Part shown: in pieces, positions 24,827 to 34,008 of the stretch
How the letters are laid out: each line of letters begins with the position of its first letter
Position numbering within the stretch: the stretch's first letter is position 1
Notes under the pieces: model-generated
Told to the model about the DNA's origin: nothing
The model's database searches: none
Seen by the model: the letters and a program-made list of their open reading frames with translations, nothing else
Assembly: GCF_041395345.1 (NCBI RefSeq)
Contig: NZ_JAWLAR010000002.1
Location: forward strand, 186,001 to 250,000
Direction of reading: 5' to 3'
Length of the DNA: 64,000 bases
Origin: Dokdonella sp041395345
Lineage (GTDB): Bacteria; Pseudomonadota; Gammaproteobacteria; Xanthomonadales; Rhodanobacteraceae
Made by a program: the position numbers and the translations under genes

Positions 24827-25654
24827 TCAGGACATCCCACCGCTGATGCGGTCCCTGCCCGCGAAGTCTTTCCAGGTCCGGGTTTCGGAATAGCCGTGTG
24901 ATCGCAGAATCGCGCGAACGCGATCACCCTGGTCGTATCCGTGTTCGAGCAACAGCCAGGCACCCCGGTTCATGTGTCCGGTTGCTGACTCGATGATTTC
25001 GCGAATGGCATCGAGGCCATCGCTTCCCGATGCCAATGCAGAGCGTGGTTCAAAGCGGAGGTCACCCTGGCCGAGATGGTCGTCTTCGGCTTCGATGTAG
25101 GGGGGATTGGAAACGATCAGATCGAAGAACTGACCCGCTAGTGCGTCGCACCAGTTCCCGTGTGCGAATTCGACGTTGCCGAATTCGAGCCGCGTCGCGT
25201 TTTCCCGGGCAACGACGAGCGCCGCTGTGCTGGCATCGGTTGCCAACACGCTGGCAAGCGGTCGCTCACTGGCAATGGCCAGTGCGACTGCGCCGGAGCC
25301 CGTACCGAGATCGGCCACCCGGAATTCACGGTCCTCGGGAATGCGTTCCAGCGCGAGCTCGACGAGCAGCTCGGTTTCGGGACGCGGAATCAGTACCTCG
25401 GGTGTGACCAGCAGATCCAGCGTCCAGAAACCACGATGCCCGATCAGGTAGGCGACCGGTTCGCCACGCTCGCGCGCCTGCATCAGTTGCCGGAATTTCA
25501 CGATGGCTTCGGCATCGGGCGCGTCCTGTGAATGCGTGAACAACCATGCGCGATCGCGACCCAACGCATGGCCGAGCAGGATCTCGGCTTCGTGGCGTGC
25601 CTCGACTTCGCCGGGCGAGCTGTACTCGCCCAGCAGTTCACGAATCGTGCTCAT
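24827..25654 (-). CDS. prmC: PrmC (HemK), peptide chain release factor N5-glutamine methyltransferase
   Basis: Methylates the GGQ glutamine of RF1 and RF2 with SAM. ATG 25654 gives 275 residues, standard for the family; the longer open frame upstream overlaps the preceding gene and is not PrmC-like. Motif I is VADLGTGSGAVALAIASE, the catalytic motif is FDLIVSNPPYIEAEDDHL, and IPRPETELLVELAL precedes the fold. It begins 7 bp after the stop of the 1,377-residue membrane protein, so they are probably co-transcribed. prfA is not adjacent here. Confidence 0.96.
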   Translation of the reverse strand: MSTIRELLGEYSSPGEVEARHEAEILLGHALGRDRAWLFTHSQDAPDAEAIVKFRQLMQARERGEPVAYLIGHRGFWTLDLLVTPEVLIPRPETELLVELALERIPEDREFRVADLGTGSGAVALAIASERPLASVLATDASTAALVVARENATRLEFGNVEFAHGNWCDALAGQFFDLIVSNPPYIEAEDDHLGQGDLRFEPRSALASGSDGLDAIREIIESATGHMNRGAWLLLEHGYDQGDRVRAILRSHGYSETRTWKDFAGRDRISGGMS

Positions 25655-25661
25655 CGATCCA

Positions 25662-28600
25662 TCACGCGGCCGGCGGCGGTTGCGGTGGCAGGTCGATGGC
25701 GGGTTCCGGCGCCGCGACCCGCCAAGGCCGCCAGTAGCCGTCGCGCATCCACGCGGCAAAGCCGCTGCGCAACCAGCCCACGAGGGCCCATGCCAACCAC
25801 AGCGCCCAGACCAACATGACAATGTTGTAGAACCACAGTGGCAGCGAGAGGACGCTCGCAGTCGGCAATGCATCAATACTGCGGTCAGAGAACCACTGCA
25901 GCTGACTTGCATACGATCCATTGCCGCGCACAACCATGTCCGGGGAACCGAGCAGGCCATTGCGTATGCTTTCAAACAGCCAAAGCAACGCAATCAGGGT
26001 CCAGAACGCCAATCCGATCTGGACGAGGTTGAATTTCCAGTTGACCTCGGTCTGGTAGCGCTCGCGCCAGTCAAGGGCAAACAACCAGCCAACCACGATC
26101 AGCAACGCGATCCACGAGAAGGTGGAGAAACCGAGCACGAGCAGCAGCCACTGATGGATACGCAGCGGCCCCTTGCGCCAACGCGCCAACAGCAATGCCA
26201 ATACGATCGCGACCAGCAACTCACCCCAGAACAGGATGGCAGGACCTGCCGGCGGACCAAACGCGGCGAGCAGCCAGCGATCTGCAGGCAGATTGATGGC
26301 CAGGTTGATGTTGGCTGCCGGCAATCCCAATGAAACCTCCGGCGTGCGTGTCCACGCACCCAGCTCGGCGTCGTCCCTGAAACGGACGCTGTAGTTCTGC
26401 GTACCCGGATTGACCGGCAAGCTCAGCTTGCCATCCAGCACTCGGGCACCGATCGTCTCACCATCTCGAGTCACGCCGAGCAGCTCGGCCGCAGAGGGCA
26501 AGCTGATCGCCTGCTCCCCACCCTGGCTGGCGCGCAGGACGAATTGCAGGGTGTGGTTGCTTGCACGTACGCCGAATTCGCTGGCCAGGTTCAGGCTGTC
26601 TATGGCGCGCGTCGCACCTTCGACCGCAACAGGCTTGCTGATCTTCAGATCCAGCGACTCGCCGGGCAGAGGATGAAATTCGAAGATGTGAAATTCGCCG
26701 GACGAATCCGTTGAAGACGCCGATTCGGGAACACCGCCCAGCTCAAGATGCCAGGTAGGTCCGGCCAGGATGCGCCAGACTTCGGCATGGCCGTCCAGGG
26801 CCGGTGCGGTCAGGCGCAGACTGTCGGACTGATCGAGCGTGCTGTTCCATCCGGTCTGGCCTTCGCTATCGGCGAGACCGATGGTCACCTCTCCATCGCG
26901 CACCTTCAGCCCGGGCGTGGACACATGCTCGCCAGCCAGGGTCGGCAGGCCGATCGTGAAGCCACCCTCGCGTGGTGCAAGCCGCTCGACCAGCGTGGCG
27001 ACCGTCCACTCGAGATCGAGATTCAGGGTGCGATACACGCGCACATACGGGGGAAAACGTTGTTCTGCCGTACTCGCCCCCTGCCCGCTGTCTTCGCGTG
27101 CGCGTGCGAGGTTGAGGGTTTCGGTGAGCAGTCGGTCGTCGGCGATGCCACTGGCCAGCCAGCCTTCGGCGGTGAAGGCGATCCGCTCCGGCGCCATCGG
27201 AAATGCGAGTTCGATACGATCGCCCAGAATCGTCGAGTCAAGTTCGACACGATGGACGCCGCGATCAAGTGCGATCCATGAATGTCCGTTTCTGCTAACA
27301 ACAGCATCCCTGGCAACACCATCGACGCGAATGGATCGGATCGCAATCGAACCGGCATCGTCCGGCATCGGCACTGCAACGTGATCGAGCGCATGGATCT
27401 CGAGCACGACCTGCAGGCCGTCATCGGAGGCGGCAACCTGCGCATTGGCGATGTTCGCGCACTGTGGCGCGCATTGCGGCGGCTCGACCAGGCGGGCCTT
27501 CAGTTGTTCGAGCAGTTCTTCTGGCGGGAACTCCTGGGCCTGCGCGGCCGGCACAGTCGCCAACGACAGGCAAAGGAAGATCAGGCTTGCCTGGGCGGCC
27601 TTCGACGCGACCGGATTCCAGCGCAGGCGCACATCTCGCAGCAAGCGCCACAACAGCGCGGCAAGCACCATGACCATGATTACGCGCAGCAGGCGCACCA
27701 GCCACGGCGGCGCGATCAACAGGCGCACTTCCTGGTCGGGTAATACGGGACCGCTCCAGCCAAGCTGGTAGCGGGTGCCGAGTTGCCAGCCAGGCTCACC
27801 GCCACCGGTCTGCACCACCGTCGACTGGCTGTAGCGTTTGCTGAGCTTCTGTTCCCGGTAGTGGGGTGGGACAGACGATTTTTGTACTTCCATGCGACTG
27901 CGCATGGCTCCTGCCGACTCTTCGGGCCGCGGCGGCGGTGGCGGCGCTGCGGCCGGCATCGGCGCCGGAAGCGCTTCCATTTCCTGCGCATAATCGGCAG
28001 GCGCGTCCTGCATGGGTTCATTGTTGCTTGCGTAGTCGATGCTGGAGAACCCGTCTGCCTGGCCGTATCCGGCATAAGAAGGCTCCAGCTGCGGATAAAG
28101 GGCCTGGCGCAACTGGCCCGCGGCAAATGGCAGGGCCACCAGCAGCAACAGTACGACCGCGCCTGTGCGCAATGCACCGGCCACGCTGGACAGGCGCCCC
28201 TTGGGCAACAGGCGCGCGACCAGGGCCAGCACGATGACCGCAAGCAGGGTCCACAAGGGCGAGCCGCTTTCCTGATAGCCGAGCAACAGGAACACGGTCG
28301 TCAAAGCGCCGCCGATCCAGCCGAGCAGGCGCGAGGCGACCAGTACGATGATGGCGGCAAGAAACACGTCGAGCAGTGACCAACGCGACATCCAGCTGCC
28401 GCTGGCCCGATCGCTGCCGGGCGCGGCAATCAGTCGATAGCCGTAGGGCAGATGCAGGGTCGTCGAAACCTGGTCGAATGCCTGGCTCCAGCCCGAGATC
28501 GGCATCCTGCCCTGGGTCGCATCGATGCGCACGCCGGCATTGAGATCCACGCGCGAGTTGCGCCACTCGACACCACTCATGCCGGCCTCGGCACCTCGGG

Positions 28601-29795
28601 TGACCAGCAGTGCGTCATCGCTGTCGCTGCCCGCCTGCGCCCGTTGCAATTCGAACGGCTCGGCGACATCGAAGCGCCATCCATTCAACATCTGTCCACT
28701 GATCCGATCCCGCGCGAACCAGCCATCGCCCGAGAAATCGAGCCAGGCTTCACGGCGAAGCTCGAGTCGATTGGCAACATCGGCATCAAGACCGCGCGAA
28801 CGCTGTTCGATGGTCAGGTTTTCACCGTTGTTCAAGGCGAATGCGGGCAGGTTGCTCCATGCGCCAGGCACGTCGGCCTGACGCGGGTCGACTTGTATCG
28901 CTCCGCTGATCGAGGTAACGCGCAGCGAAGGCACCGACTCGTAACTCCAGATTTCCTGTGCAGCCCAGTTGGATTCCGGAAATCGTGCAACCAGCTTGTC
29001 GACCGGGACCGAGGCCCTGGCAGTCAGCGTGACGGTATTGCTGCCGGGCTGCACCTGGACATGCAGCGATCCCTGGTCATCCAGCCGGGCCGGCCATTGC
29101 TGACTGACCAGGGCCAGCGGCACGAAACCTTCGGGCAAGACCGGGCCAAATGATTCCTCGCGCGCCTGCCCCGAAGCGTTGATACGGATCTGGGTCGTCA
29201 GTTCGCCAGGAATCTCATCCCTGAACTTGCGGAATACGCGAAGGTCGATGCTGTCGGCTTCGATTGCCAGGGCCTTGCCGCGACCGAGTGTGAGCTGGTT
29301 TCCGGCGCGCTGCAGAGGAGCAACCGGCTTGCCATCCACAACGAGAGATACAAGCGCAATTTCTACCGGCACCTGCACGGTCTGCGGCCGCTCCGACCAG
29401 AGCAGGCGCGCCCGCAGCTGATGCCGTCCGGCCTGCATCCAGAGCATTGGCCCGTTGCGATCGACGACCGGTGATGGCTTGCCATCGACGCTAACCTGCT
29501 GCGGCCAGTGCTGATGGCTGCCGGGCAATGGCACCCATGCATCGATGTCGACCTGCCAACTCTGAGTCAGCGTGGCACCTTGCGCGTCGGCGGCAATCTC
29601 CAGCGTGCCCGGCCAGATACAGGCAAAGTCAGCGGCGGCATTCGCCTGCGTTCCGGCGATCAGCGGGCATGCGCGGAACTCCTGATCCTTGAGCACCCAT
29701 TGGCGCCACGCATCGAGATTGGCTGGCGCCCCGGGCGCGGCGGCCTGTGCCGAAACTCCGACGATCAGAAACAGGCATACGATCAAGGCACGCAT
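25662..29795 (-). CDS. 1,377-residue two-part membrane protein of unknown function
   Basis: N-terminal signal peptide (MRALIVCLFLIVGVSAQAAA), a beta-rich periplasmic region to about 470, a cluster of hydrophobic helices (about 475-565), a proline-rich linker (EALPAPMPAAAPPPPPRP, about 610-635) and a helix near 715. A second signal-peptide-like segment (SLIFLCLSLATVPAAQAQ, ending about 752) opens a second periplasmic region (about 753-1175, with CAPQCANIAN). Finally come about four helices (1180-1345) and a proline-rich tail. The layout looks like two similar modules joined in one chain. No known catalytic motif was found. It precedes prmC by 7 bp. Length and frame are intact over 4.1 kb, so it is a real gene; role unknown. 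Confidence 0.85.
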   Translation of the reverse strand: MRALIVCLFLIVGVSAQAAAPGAPANLDAWRQWVLKDQEFRACPLIAGTQANAAADFACIWPGTLEIAADAQGATLTQSWQVDIDAWVPLPGSHQHWPQQVSVDGKPSPVVDRNGPMLWMQAGRHQLRARLLWSERPQTVQVPVEIALVSLVVDGKPVAPLQRAGNQLTLGRGKALAIEADSIDLRVFRKFRDEIPGELTTQIRINASGQAREESFGPVLPEGFVPLALVSQQWPARLDDQGSLHVQVQPGSNTVTLTARASVPVDKLVARFPESNWAAQEIWSYESVPSLRVTSISGAIQVDPRQADVPGAWSNLPAFALNNGENLTIEQRSRGLDADVANRLELRREAWLDFSGDGWFARDRISGQMLNGWRFDVAEPFELQRAQAGSDSDDALLVTRGAEAGMSGVEWRNSRVDLNAGVRIDATQGRMPISGWSQAFDQVSTTLHLPYGYRLIAAPGSDRASGSWMSRWSLLDVFLAAIIVLVASRLLGWIGGALTTVFLLLGYQESGSPLWTLLAVIVLALVARLLPKGRLSSVAGALRTGAVVLLLLVALPFAAGQLRQALYPQLEPSYAGYGQADGFSSIDYASNNEPMQDAPADYAQEMEALPAPMPAAAPPPPPRPEESAGAMRSRMEVQKSSVPPHYREQKLSKRYSQSTVVQTGGGEPGWQLGTRYQLGWSGPVLPDQEVRLLIAPPWLVRLLRVIMVMVLAALLWRLLRDVRLRWNPVASKAAQASLIFLCLSLATVPAAQAQEFPPEELLEQLKARLVEPPQCAPQCANIANAQVAASDDGLQVVLEIHALDHVAVPMPDDAGSIAIRSIRVDGVARDAVVSRNGHSWIALDRGVHRVELDSTILGDRIELAFPMAPERIAFTAEGWLASGIADDRLLTETLNLARAREDSGQGASTAEQRFPPYVRVYRTLNLDLEWTVATLVERLAPREGGFTIGLPTLAGEHVSTPGLKVRDGEVTIGLADSEGQTGWNSTLDQSDSLRLTAPALDGHAEVWRILAGPTWHLELGGVPESASSTDSSGEFHIFEFHPLPGESLDLKISKPVAVEGATRAIDSLNLASEFGVRASNHTLQFVLRASQGGEQAISLPSAAELLGVTRDGETIGARVLDGKLSLPVNPGTQNYSVRFRDDAELGAWTRTPEVSLGLPAANINLAINLPADRWLLAAFGPPAGPAILFWGELLVAIVLALLLARWRKGPLRIHQWLLLVLGFSTFSWIALLIVVGWLFALDWRERYQTEVNWKFNLVQIGLAFWTLIALLWLFESIRNGLLGSPDMVVRGNGSYASQLQWFSDRSIDALPTASVLSLPLWFYNIVMLVWALWLAWALVGWLRSGFAAWMRDGYWRPWRVAAPEPAIDLPPQPPPAA

Positions 29796-30051
29796 GAGCG
29801 ACTCCCTTCAGTTCGGTCTGGATGCATTGTGCAACGTCCAGTCTGTGCAGATGGGGTTTGGGCAACGACAAACAGGTCGTCATTCCAGCGCTGGCCGAAA
29901 TAAGGTTCTGCCATGACCCTTGAAAGGCAAGAACAGGAACCGGATCCGGGCCTTCGCCCAGGATGACGACAAGAGACGTGTCAAGCCTTGCCTTGACCTG
30001 GAATCTTCACAATATTGCAGGGACGCTTCTGGCCTTCCGCATCTCGCCGGC
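29796..30051. other. 256-bp intergenic region with degenerate palindromes
   Basis: Contains the upstream region of the large membrane protein. A half copy of the CCCAG/CTGGG REP-type repeat lies at 29941-29969 (GGATCCGGG...CCCAGGATGACGA). A short palindrome GTCAAGCCTTGCCTTGAC sits at 29980-29997 and may be a terminator or part of the repeat. No coding sequence was recognised. Confidence 0.5.
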
Positions 30052-30603
30052 TCAATGCGTAAGAATTCGCCAACCCTGCTCGAGGCAGGCCAGGATGAAT
30101 CCAGCGAGGAAGAAGATATAGCTGTAGCGCAGATAGCGGTACTTGTGATGCGAAAGATAGGTACCCAGGGAATACAGGTCGACGACCCAGGTCCTGTAGG
30201 GCGTGCCGTCGGGCATCAGCACCTTGTTCATTTCGGCCAGGTAGCGCTCGCGCGACAGCTCGGCGAAGTGGCCGAAGAAAAGCAGGTTGAAATGCGGCGG
30301 CAATTCATCACCCCTGAGGCGAATCGGTCGGTACTTTGGCAATACCGCAAGAATCGCCAGCAACAGTGCGACCAGGGTGAACCCGGCAAGGATCAGCACC
30401 GATACGCGCAGTTCGGGGTCAGTCAGCCGCCCCAGCGAAAGCGTCAGCACGATCGAGGACACCGTGATGATGATATTGGCCTTGGTATCCGCCATCGCCG
30501 ACAGCTGCACATGGTGCTGCTGGGCCGTGCGCATGACATTGTCGGCCGTGTTGCGCTCGGGGATCTGCGCATAGCTCAAGGGCGGGCGCGGGGCATCGCT
30601 CAT
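30052..30603 (-). CDS. PycTM/DUF5706-like two-helix membrane protein
   Basis: A 183-residue protein with the pattern of the PycTM family: an N-terminal amphipathic segment MRTAQQHHVQLSAMADTKAN, then helix 1 (IIITVSSIVLTLSL, about 45-60) and helix 2 (VLILAGFTLVALLLAILAVLP, about 68-90). A soluble segment HFNLLFFGHFAELSRERYLAEM follows, and a C-terminal helix (YSYIFFLAGFILACL, about 160-178). PycTM proteins are membrane effectors of Pycsar anti-phage systems, triggered by cCMP or cUMP made by a neighbouring cyclase. I see no nucleotide cyclase here; flanking genes are the large membrane protein and ahpD. It is therefore an orphan family member, and defence activity is not established. Confidence 0.75.
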   Translation of the reverse strand: MSDAPRPPLSYAQIPERNTADNVMRTAQQHHVQLSAMADTKANIIITVSSIVLTLSLGRLTDPELRVSVLILAGFTLVALLLAILAVLPKYRPIRLRGDELPPHFNLLFFGHFAELSRERYLAEMNKVLMPDGTPYRTWVVDLYSLGTYLSHHKYRYLRYSYIFFLAGFILACLEQGWRILTH

Positions 30604-30841
30604 CGTGGCGTTCCAGGGTCAGGACTGCCCGCTATCTTACTGGCTATGCAGGAATGGGGAGTAGGGAGTGGAAAGTGGGGAGTCCCGCTGATCGGGACCT
30701 CCAGTTGCCAACCAGGCCACAAGGCCATCGGCAAGTCGGACATCGCTCTGCTCAGCCCGACTTGCGTCGGCCACTGCCTCGCCGGGGCCTCGCAGGTTAG
30801 TGGTGAGCAAAGCGATCCCCCGACGTTGCACCAGCCACAGC
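30604..30841. other. 238-bp intergenic region with G-rich direct repeats
   Basis: Between ahpD and the PycTM-like gene. 30653-30687 carries imperfect direct repeats of GGGGAGT / GGGAGT type. A reverse-strand open frame (30637-30873) is present but unsupported. No regulatory element was recognised. Confidence 0.4.
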
Positions 30842-31381
30842 TCAAGCTGCTGCTTCAGCCTGCTCAAGCGCAACTGCCGCCGCGTGAATCACGGCAGCAA
30901 TGCGAGCGGCACTCTGGATCGCAAGAGCCGGCACGTCGTGCTTGCGCAGCGTCTTTTCATGCGACTCCAGGCATGCGCCGCAGCCATTGATTGCCGACAC
31001 CGCCAGCGAGGCCAGTTCGAAATCGATCTTGTCGCAGCCCGGGTTGGCCATTACGTTCATGCGCAGGCCGGCGCGCAGCTTCGAATATTCGTCGTCGCCG
31101 ACCAGATGCAGGAATCGGTAGTAGATGTTGTTCATACCCATGATCGCGGCCGCTGCACGGGCGCCATTGGCCTCGGACTCGCTGAGCACATCGGCGAATC
31201 GTGCGGTGATGGCCCGGGTCAGCGGGGCGTGCCGCGAAGCGATCGCGCTGGCCATGGCGATGATCGCAATCTGCCTGTTCGCAAGTCCGGCGGCACCGGA
31301 TTCACTCAGTACCGAGTCGAGGTTGAGGCGGAGGTCCTTGGCGTAATCGGGCAACTGCGCCTTGAGTTCATCGAAATTCAC
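30842..31381 (-). CDS. ahpD: AhpD, alkylhydroperoxidase/peroxiredoxin reductase (CMD family)
   Basis: Carboxymuconolactone-decarboxylase-fold protein that reduces AhpC with electrons passed from lipoamide-type donors. The start GTG 31381 (AGGAG 7 bp upstream) is preferred over ATG 31402, because the protein then begins VNFDELKAQLPDYAKDLRLN, the standard AhpD N-terminus. The redox motif is INGCGACLESHEKTLRKH with Cys134 and Cys137 and the following His. It lies downstream of ahpC on the same strand, separated by a 267-bp gap with hairpins. This pairing replaces the AhpF flavoprotein usual in gammaproteobacteria. Confidence 0.94.
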   Translation of the reverse strand: MNFDELKAQLPDYAKDLRLNLDSVLSESGAAGLANRQIAIIAMASAIASRHAPLTRAITARFADVLSESEANGARAAAAIMGMNNIYYRFLHLVGDDEYSKLRAGLRMNVMANPGCDKIDFELASLAVSAINGCGACLESHEKTLRKHDVPALAIQSAARIAAVIHAAAVALEQAEAAA

Positions 31382-31450
31382 ATGCGTCTCCTGAAAAGTC
31401 ATCCACGGCCGGCAGCACCGGAAGCGTGCCGGCAGGGGATTCGCTGGGAA

Positions 31451-31478
31451 AAAGGTGGGCGGCGGATTCGGGGAGGGA
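31451..31478 (-). terminator. hairpin between ahpC and ahpD (possible attenuator)
   Basis: GGCGGATTC and GAATCCGCC form a perfect 9-bp stem around GGGGAGG. No U-tract follows on either strand, so a simple intrinsic terminator is unlikely; processing or partial attenuation between ahpC and ahpD is possible. The rest of 31382-31648 holds no gene that I can support. Confidence 0.45.
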
Positions 31479-31648
31479 ATCCGCCACCCGGGACGACGTC
31501 GTGGGGAGGGGAGGTACGACGCCGGCCTGACAGTCGGGCAATGATTGCTTTAATGCATCACCCTGGAGAACGTCTCCCTGATCTGGGGACGGGATTCCCC
31601 AGCTCAAGGGCCGCGGCATTCCGCCGCGAGCCGTTGCTCGTGATGGGT

Positions 31649-32191
<543 letters not shown>

Positions 32192-32280
32192 ATGAAACTC
32201 CTTTATTTTAAACGACTTGAGAATGGAGGAGCCGGCGAGCGCCGACCCATGACGAAGCATTCTAGCGTCTCCATTTCAAT

Positions 32281-32313
32281 CTATCCAATTGATTGATACC
32301 ATTCGATCAATAG
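32281..32313. promoter_or_regulatory. candidate OxyR operator between ahpC and oxyR
   Basis: A 33-bp imperfect palindrome in the divergent ahpC/oxyR spacer begins CTATCCAATTGATTG and ends ATCAATAG, with CTAT/ATAG ends and inner TTGAT/ATCAA. This fits the ATAG...CTAT pattern of LysR-type OxyR sites. It lies 26 bp before the oxyR ATG and about 90 bp before the ahpC ATG, suiting both activation of ahpC and autoregulation. Found by eye. Confidence 0.5.
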
Positions 32314-32338
32314 CTACAGCCAATGATCGGAGCGGCCC

Positions 32339-33277
32339 ATGAATCTTCGCGACCTGCGCTATCTGGTGGCCCTGTCGGAGCACAAGCATTTTGGCCGCGC
32401 CGCTGAAGCGTGTTTCGTCAGTCAGCCCACGCTATCGACCCAGATCATGAAGCTTGAGGATGAACTTGGCGTGACTCTGGTCGAACGCACTCCGCGCAAG
32501 GTCCTGCTCACCGAAGTCGGCCAGGAAATCGTGCAGCGCGCACGCGATGTCCTGCACGAAGTCGATCAGATCAAGGCGATCGCGCGGCGAACCCTGGATC
32601 CGGAATCCGGAACCGTCCGACTCGGCATTTTCCCGACGCTGGGCCCTTACCTGCTTCCCCATGTCGTTCCGCCGATTCGCAAGCGATTTCCCAATCTCGA
32701 ATTGCTGCTGGTGGAAGAGAAGACCGAAATCATCCTTCGACAATTGCGCGAAGGGCGACTCGATGCGGGCATCCTCGCCCTGCCTGTCCACGACAATCAG
32801 CTGCACATGGAAAAGCTGTTCGACGAGCCGTTCGTGCTTGCCGTGCCCGAGGGCAACCCACTGGCCGCACTCAGGAACATCCGGCTTGACGACCTGGCAG
32901 ACCAGAACCTGCTGCTGCTGGAGGAAGGGCATTGCCTGCGCGACCAGGCACTCGAGGTCTGCCAGCTCGCGGGCACTGGAGAAAGAAGCGGATTTCGGGC
33001 AACCAGCCTGGAAACCCTTCGTCAGATGGTGGCCGCGAATGTCGGCATTACCCTGCTGCCCACGCTTGCAGTAAAACCCCCGGTGCCGCAGGTCGAGCAT
33101 ATGAAGTTGATCGAATTCAAATCTCGCGCGCCATCCCGTCATATCGCCATGGTCTGGCGCAAGAGTTCGGCCATGCATGGCTTCCTTTCCAGCTTTGCCG
33201 AACTGTTCCGGCAGTTGCCGGGGCATCTGCTGGATCCGGGCAAATCCACGGCCGAAAAGAAAGCGCGGATTCGATAG
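32339..33277 (+). CDS. oxyR: OxyR, peroxide-sensing LysR-type regulator
   Basis: A 312-residue LysR regulator. The N-terminal winged helix-turn-helix is MNLRDLRYLVALSEHKHFGRAAEACFVSQPTLSTQIMKLE. The sensing cysteines fall exactly at residues 199 and 208 (EEGHCLRDQALEVC), the positions of E. coli OxyR Cys199 and Cys208 that form the regulatory disulfide. Effector-domain blocks GIFPTLGPYLLPHVVP and DAGILALP also fit. It is divergent from ahpC. The C-terminal tail is basic (KSTAEKKARIR). Confidence 0.96.
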   Translation: MNLRDLRYLVALSEHKHFGRAAEACFVSQPTLSTQIMKLEDELGVTLVERTPRKVLLTEVGQEIVQRARDVLHEVDQIKAIARRTLDPESGTVRLGIFPTLGPYLLPHVVPPIRKRFPNLELLLVEEKTEIILRQLREGRLDAGILALPVHDNQLHMEKLFDEPFVLAVPEGNPLAALRNIRLDDLADQNLLLLEEGHCLRDQALEVCQLAGTGERSGFRATSLETLRQMVAANVGITLLPTLAVKPPVPQVEHMKLIEFKSRAPSRHIAMVWRKSSAMHGFLSSFAELFRQLPGHLLDPGKSTAEKKARIR

Positions 33278-33463
33278 CCGGCGTCGATGGTCCGGATTGT
33301 TTCGATCAATTTCCACACAGACCCGGCTCGGCGTTACCCTTGAGGGGTCAGCCGCGCCCGCCCGGTCCATTCGTGAATTGCGCACACCTCTGCGCGCATG
33401 CACGAGCAGTCCGGGCCAGCGGCTTGCACATCCCCTCCAGCCAAACGCCACGAGGTAGACATC

Positions 33464-33886
33464 ATGAGTAATCTGAAAGGCTCTCGCACCGAAGAAAACC
33501 TGAAAGCCGCATTTGCCGGCGAATCCCAGGCCAACCGCCGCTATCTCTATTTCGCGCAGAAGGCCGATGTCGAAGGCCACAACGATGTAGCCGCAGTGTT
33601 CCGTTCCACCGCCGAGGGCGAGACGGGTCATGCCCATGGCCATCTGGAATATCTTGAAAGCGTCGGTGATCCGGCAACCGGCCTGCCGTTTGGCGATACC
33701 GTGAGCAACCTGAAAACCGCGATTGCCGGCGAGACCCATGAATACACGGACATGTATCCGGGCATGGCCAAGGCCGCGCGCGAAGAGGGCTTCGAGGAAA
33801 TCGCCGACTGGTTCGAGACGCTGGCCAAGGCCGAGCGTTCGCACGCGAACCGGTTCACCAAGGCGCTCGGCGAAGTCAACGCCTGA
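33464..33886 (+). CDS. rubrerythrin-like diiron protein without rubredoxin domain
   Basis: A 140-residue four-helix diiron protein. MSNLKGSRTEENLKAAFAGESQANRRYLYFAQKAD contains the first Glu ligand, EGETGHAHGHLEYLESVGD the ExxH, and ETHEYTDMYPGMAKAAREEGFEEIADWFETLAKAERSHANRF the second pair. The C-terminal rubredoxin-type Cys4 domain of classical rubrerythrin is absent, so it belongs to the short erythrin/sulerythrin-like class. ATG 33464 follows GAGG. It heads a conserved trio with the Fe-S protein and DUF3501 downstream; peroxide detoxification using that partner as electron donor is the inference. Confidence 0.94.
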   Translation: MSNLKGSRTEENLKAAFAGESQANRRYLYFAQKADVEGHNDVAAVFRSTAEGETGHAHGHLEYLESVGDPATGLPFGDTVSNLKTAIAGETHEYTDMYPGMAKAAREEGFEEIADWFETLAKAERSHANRFTKALGEVNA

Positions 33887-34008
33887 TCCAGCGGTTTCAT
33901 GAGCAGCCGGGTCTGCGCGTGGCGGGCCCGGAATGCGCACGATCGAAGATGCCAACCGGGCAGGACCCGGCTGGCATTCGTGCAGCGACCCACAAGGCAG
34001 GGAATCCC

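Noticed and set aside
30637..30873. 78-codon reverse-strand open frame downstream of ahpD
   Set aside because: No ribosome-binding site, overlaps the ahpD end and a G-rich direct repeat, no family match. It could be revisited if conserved.
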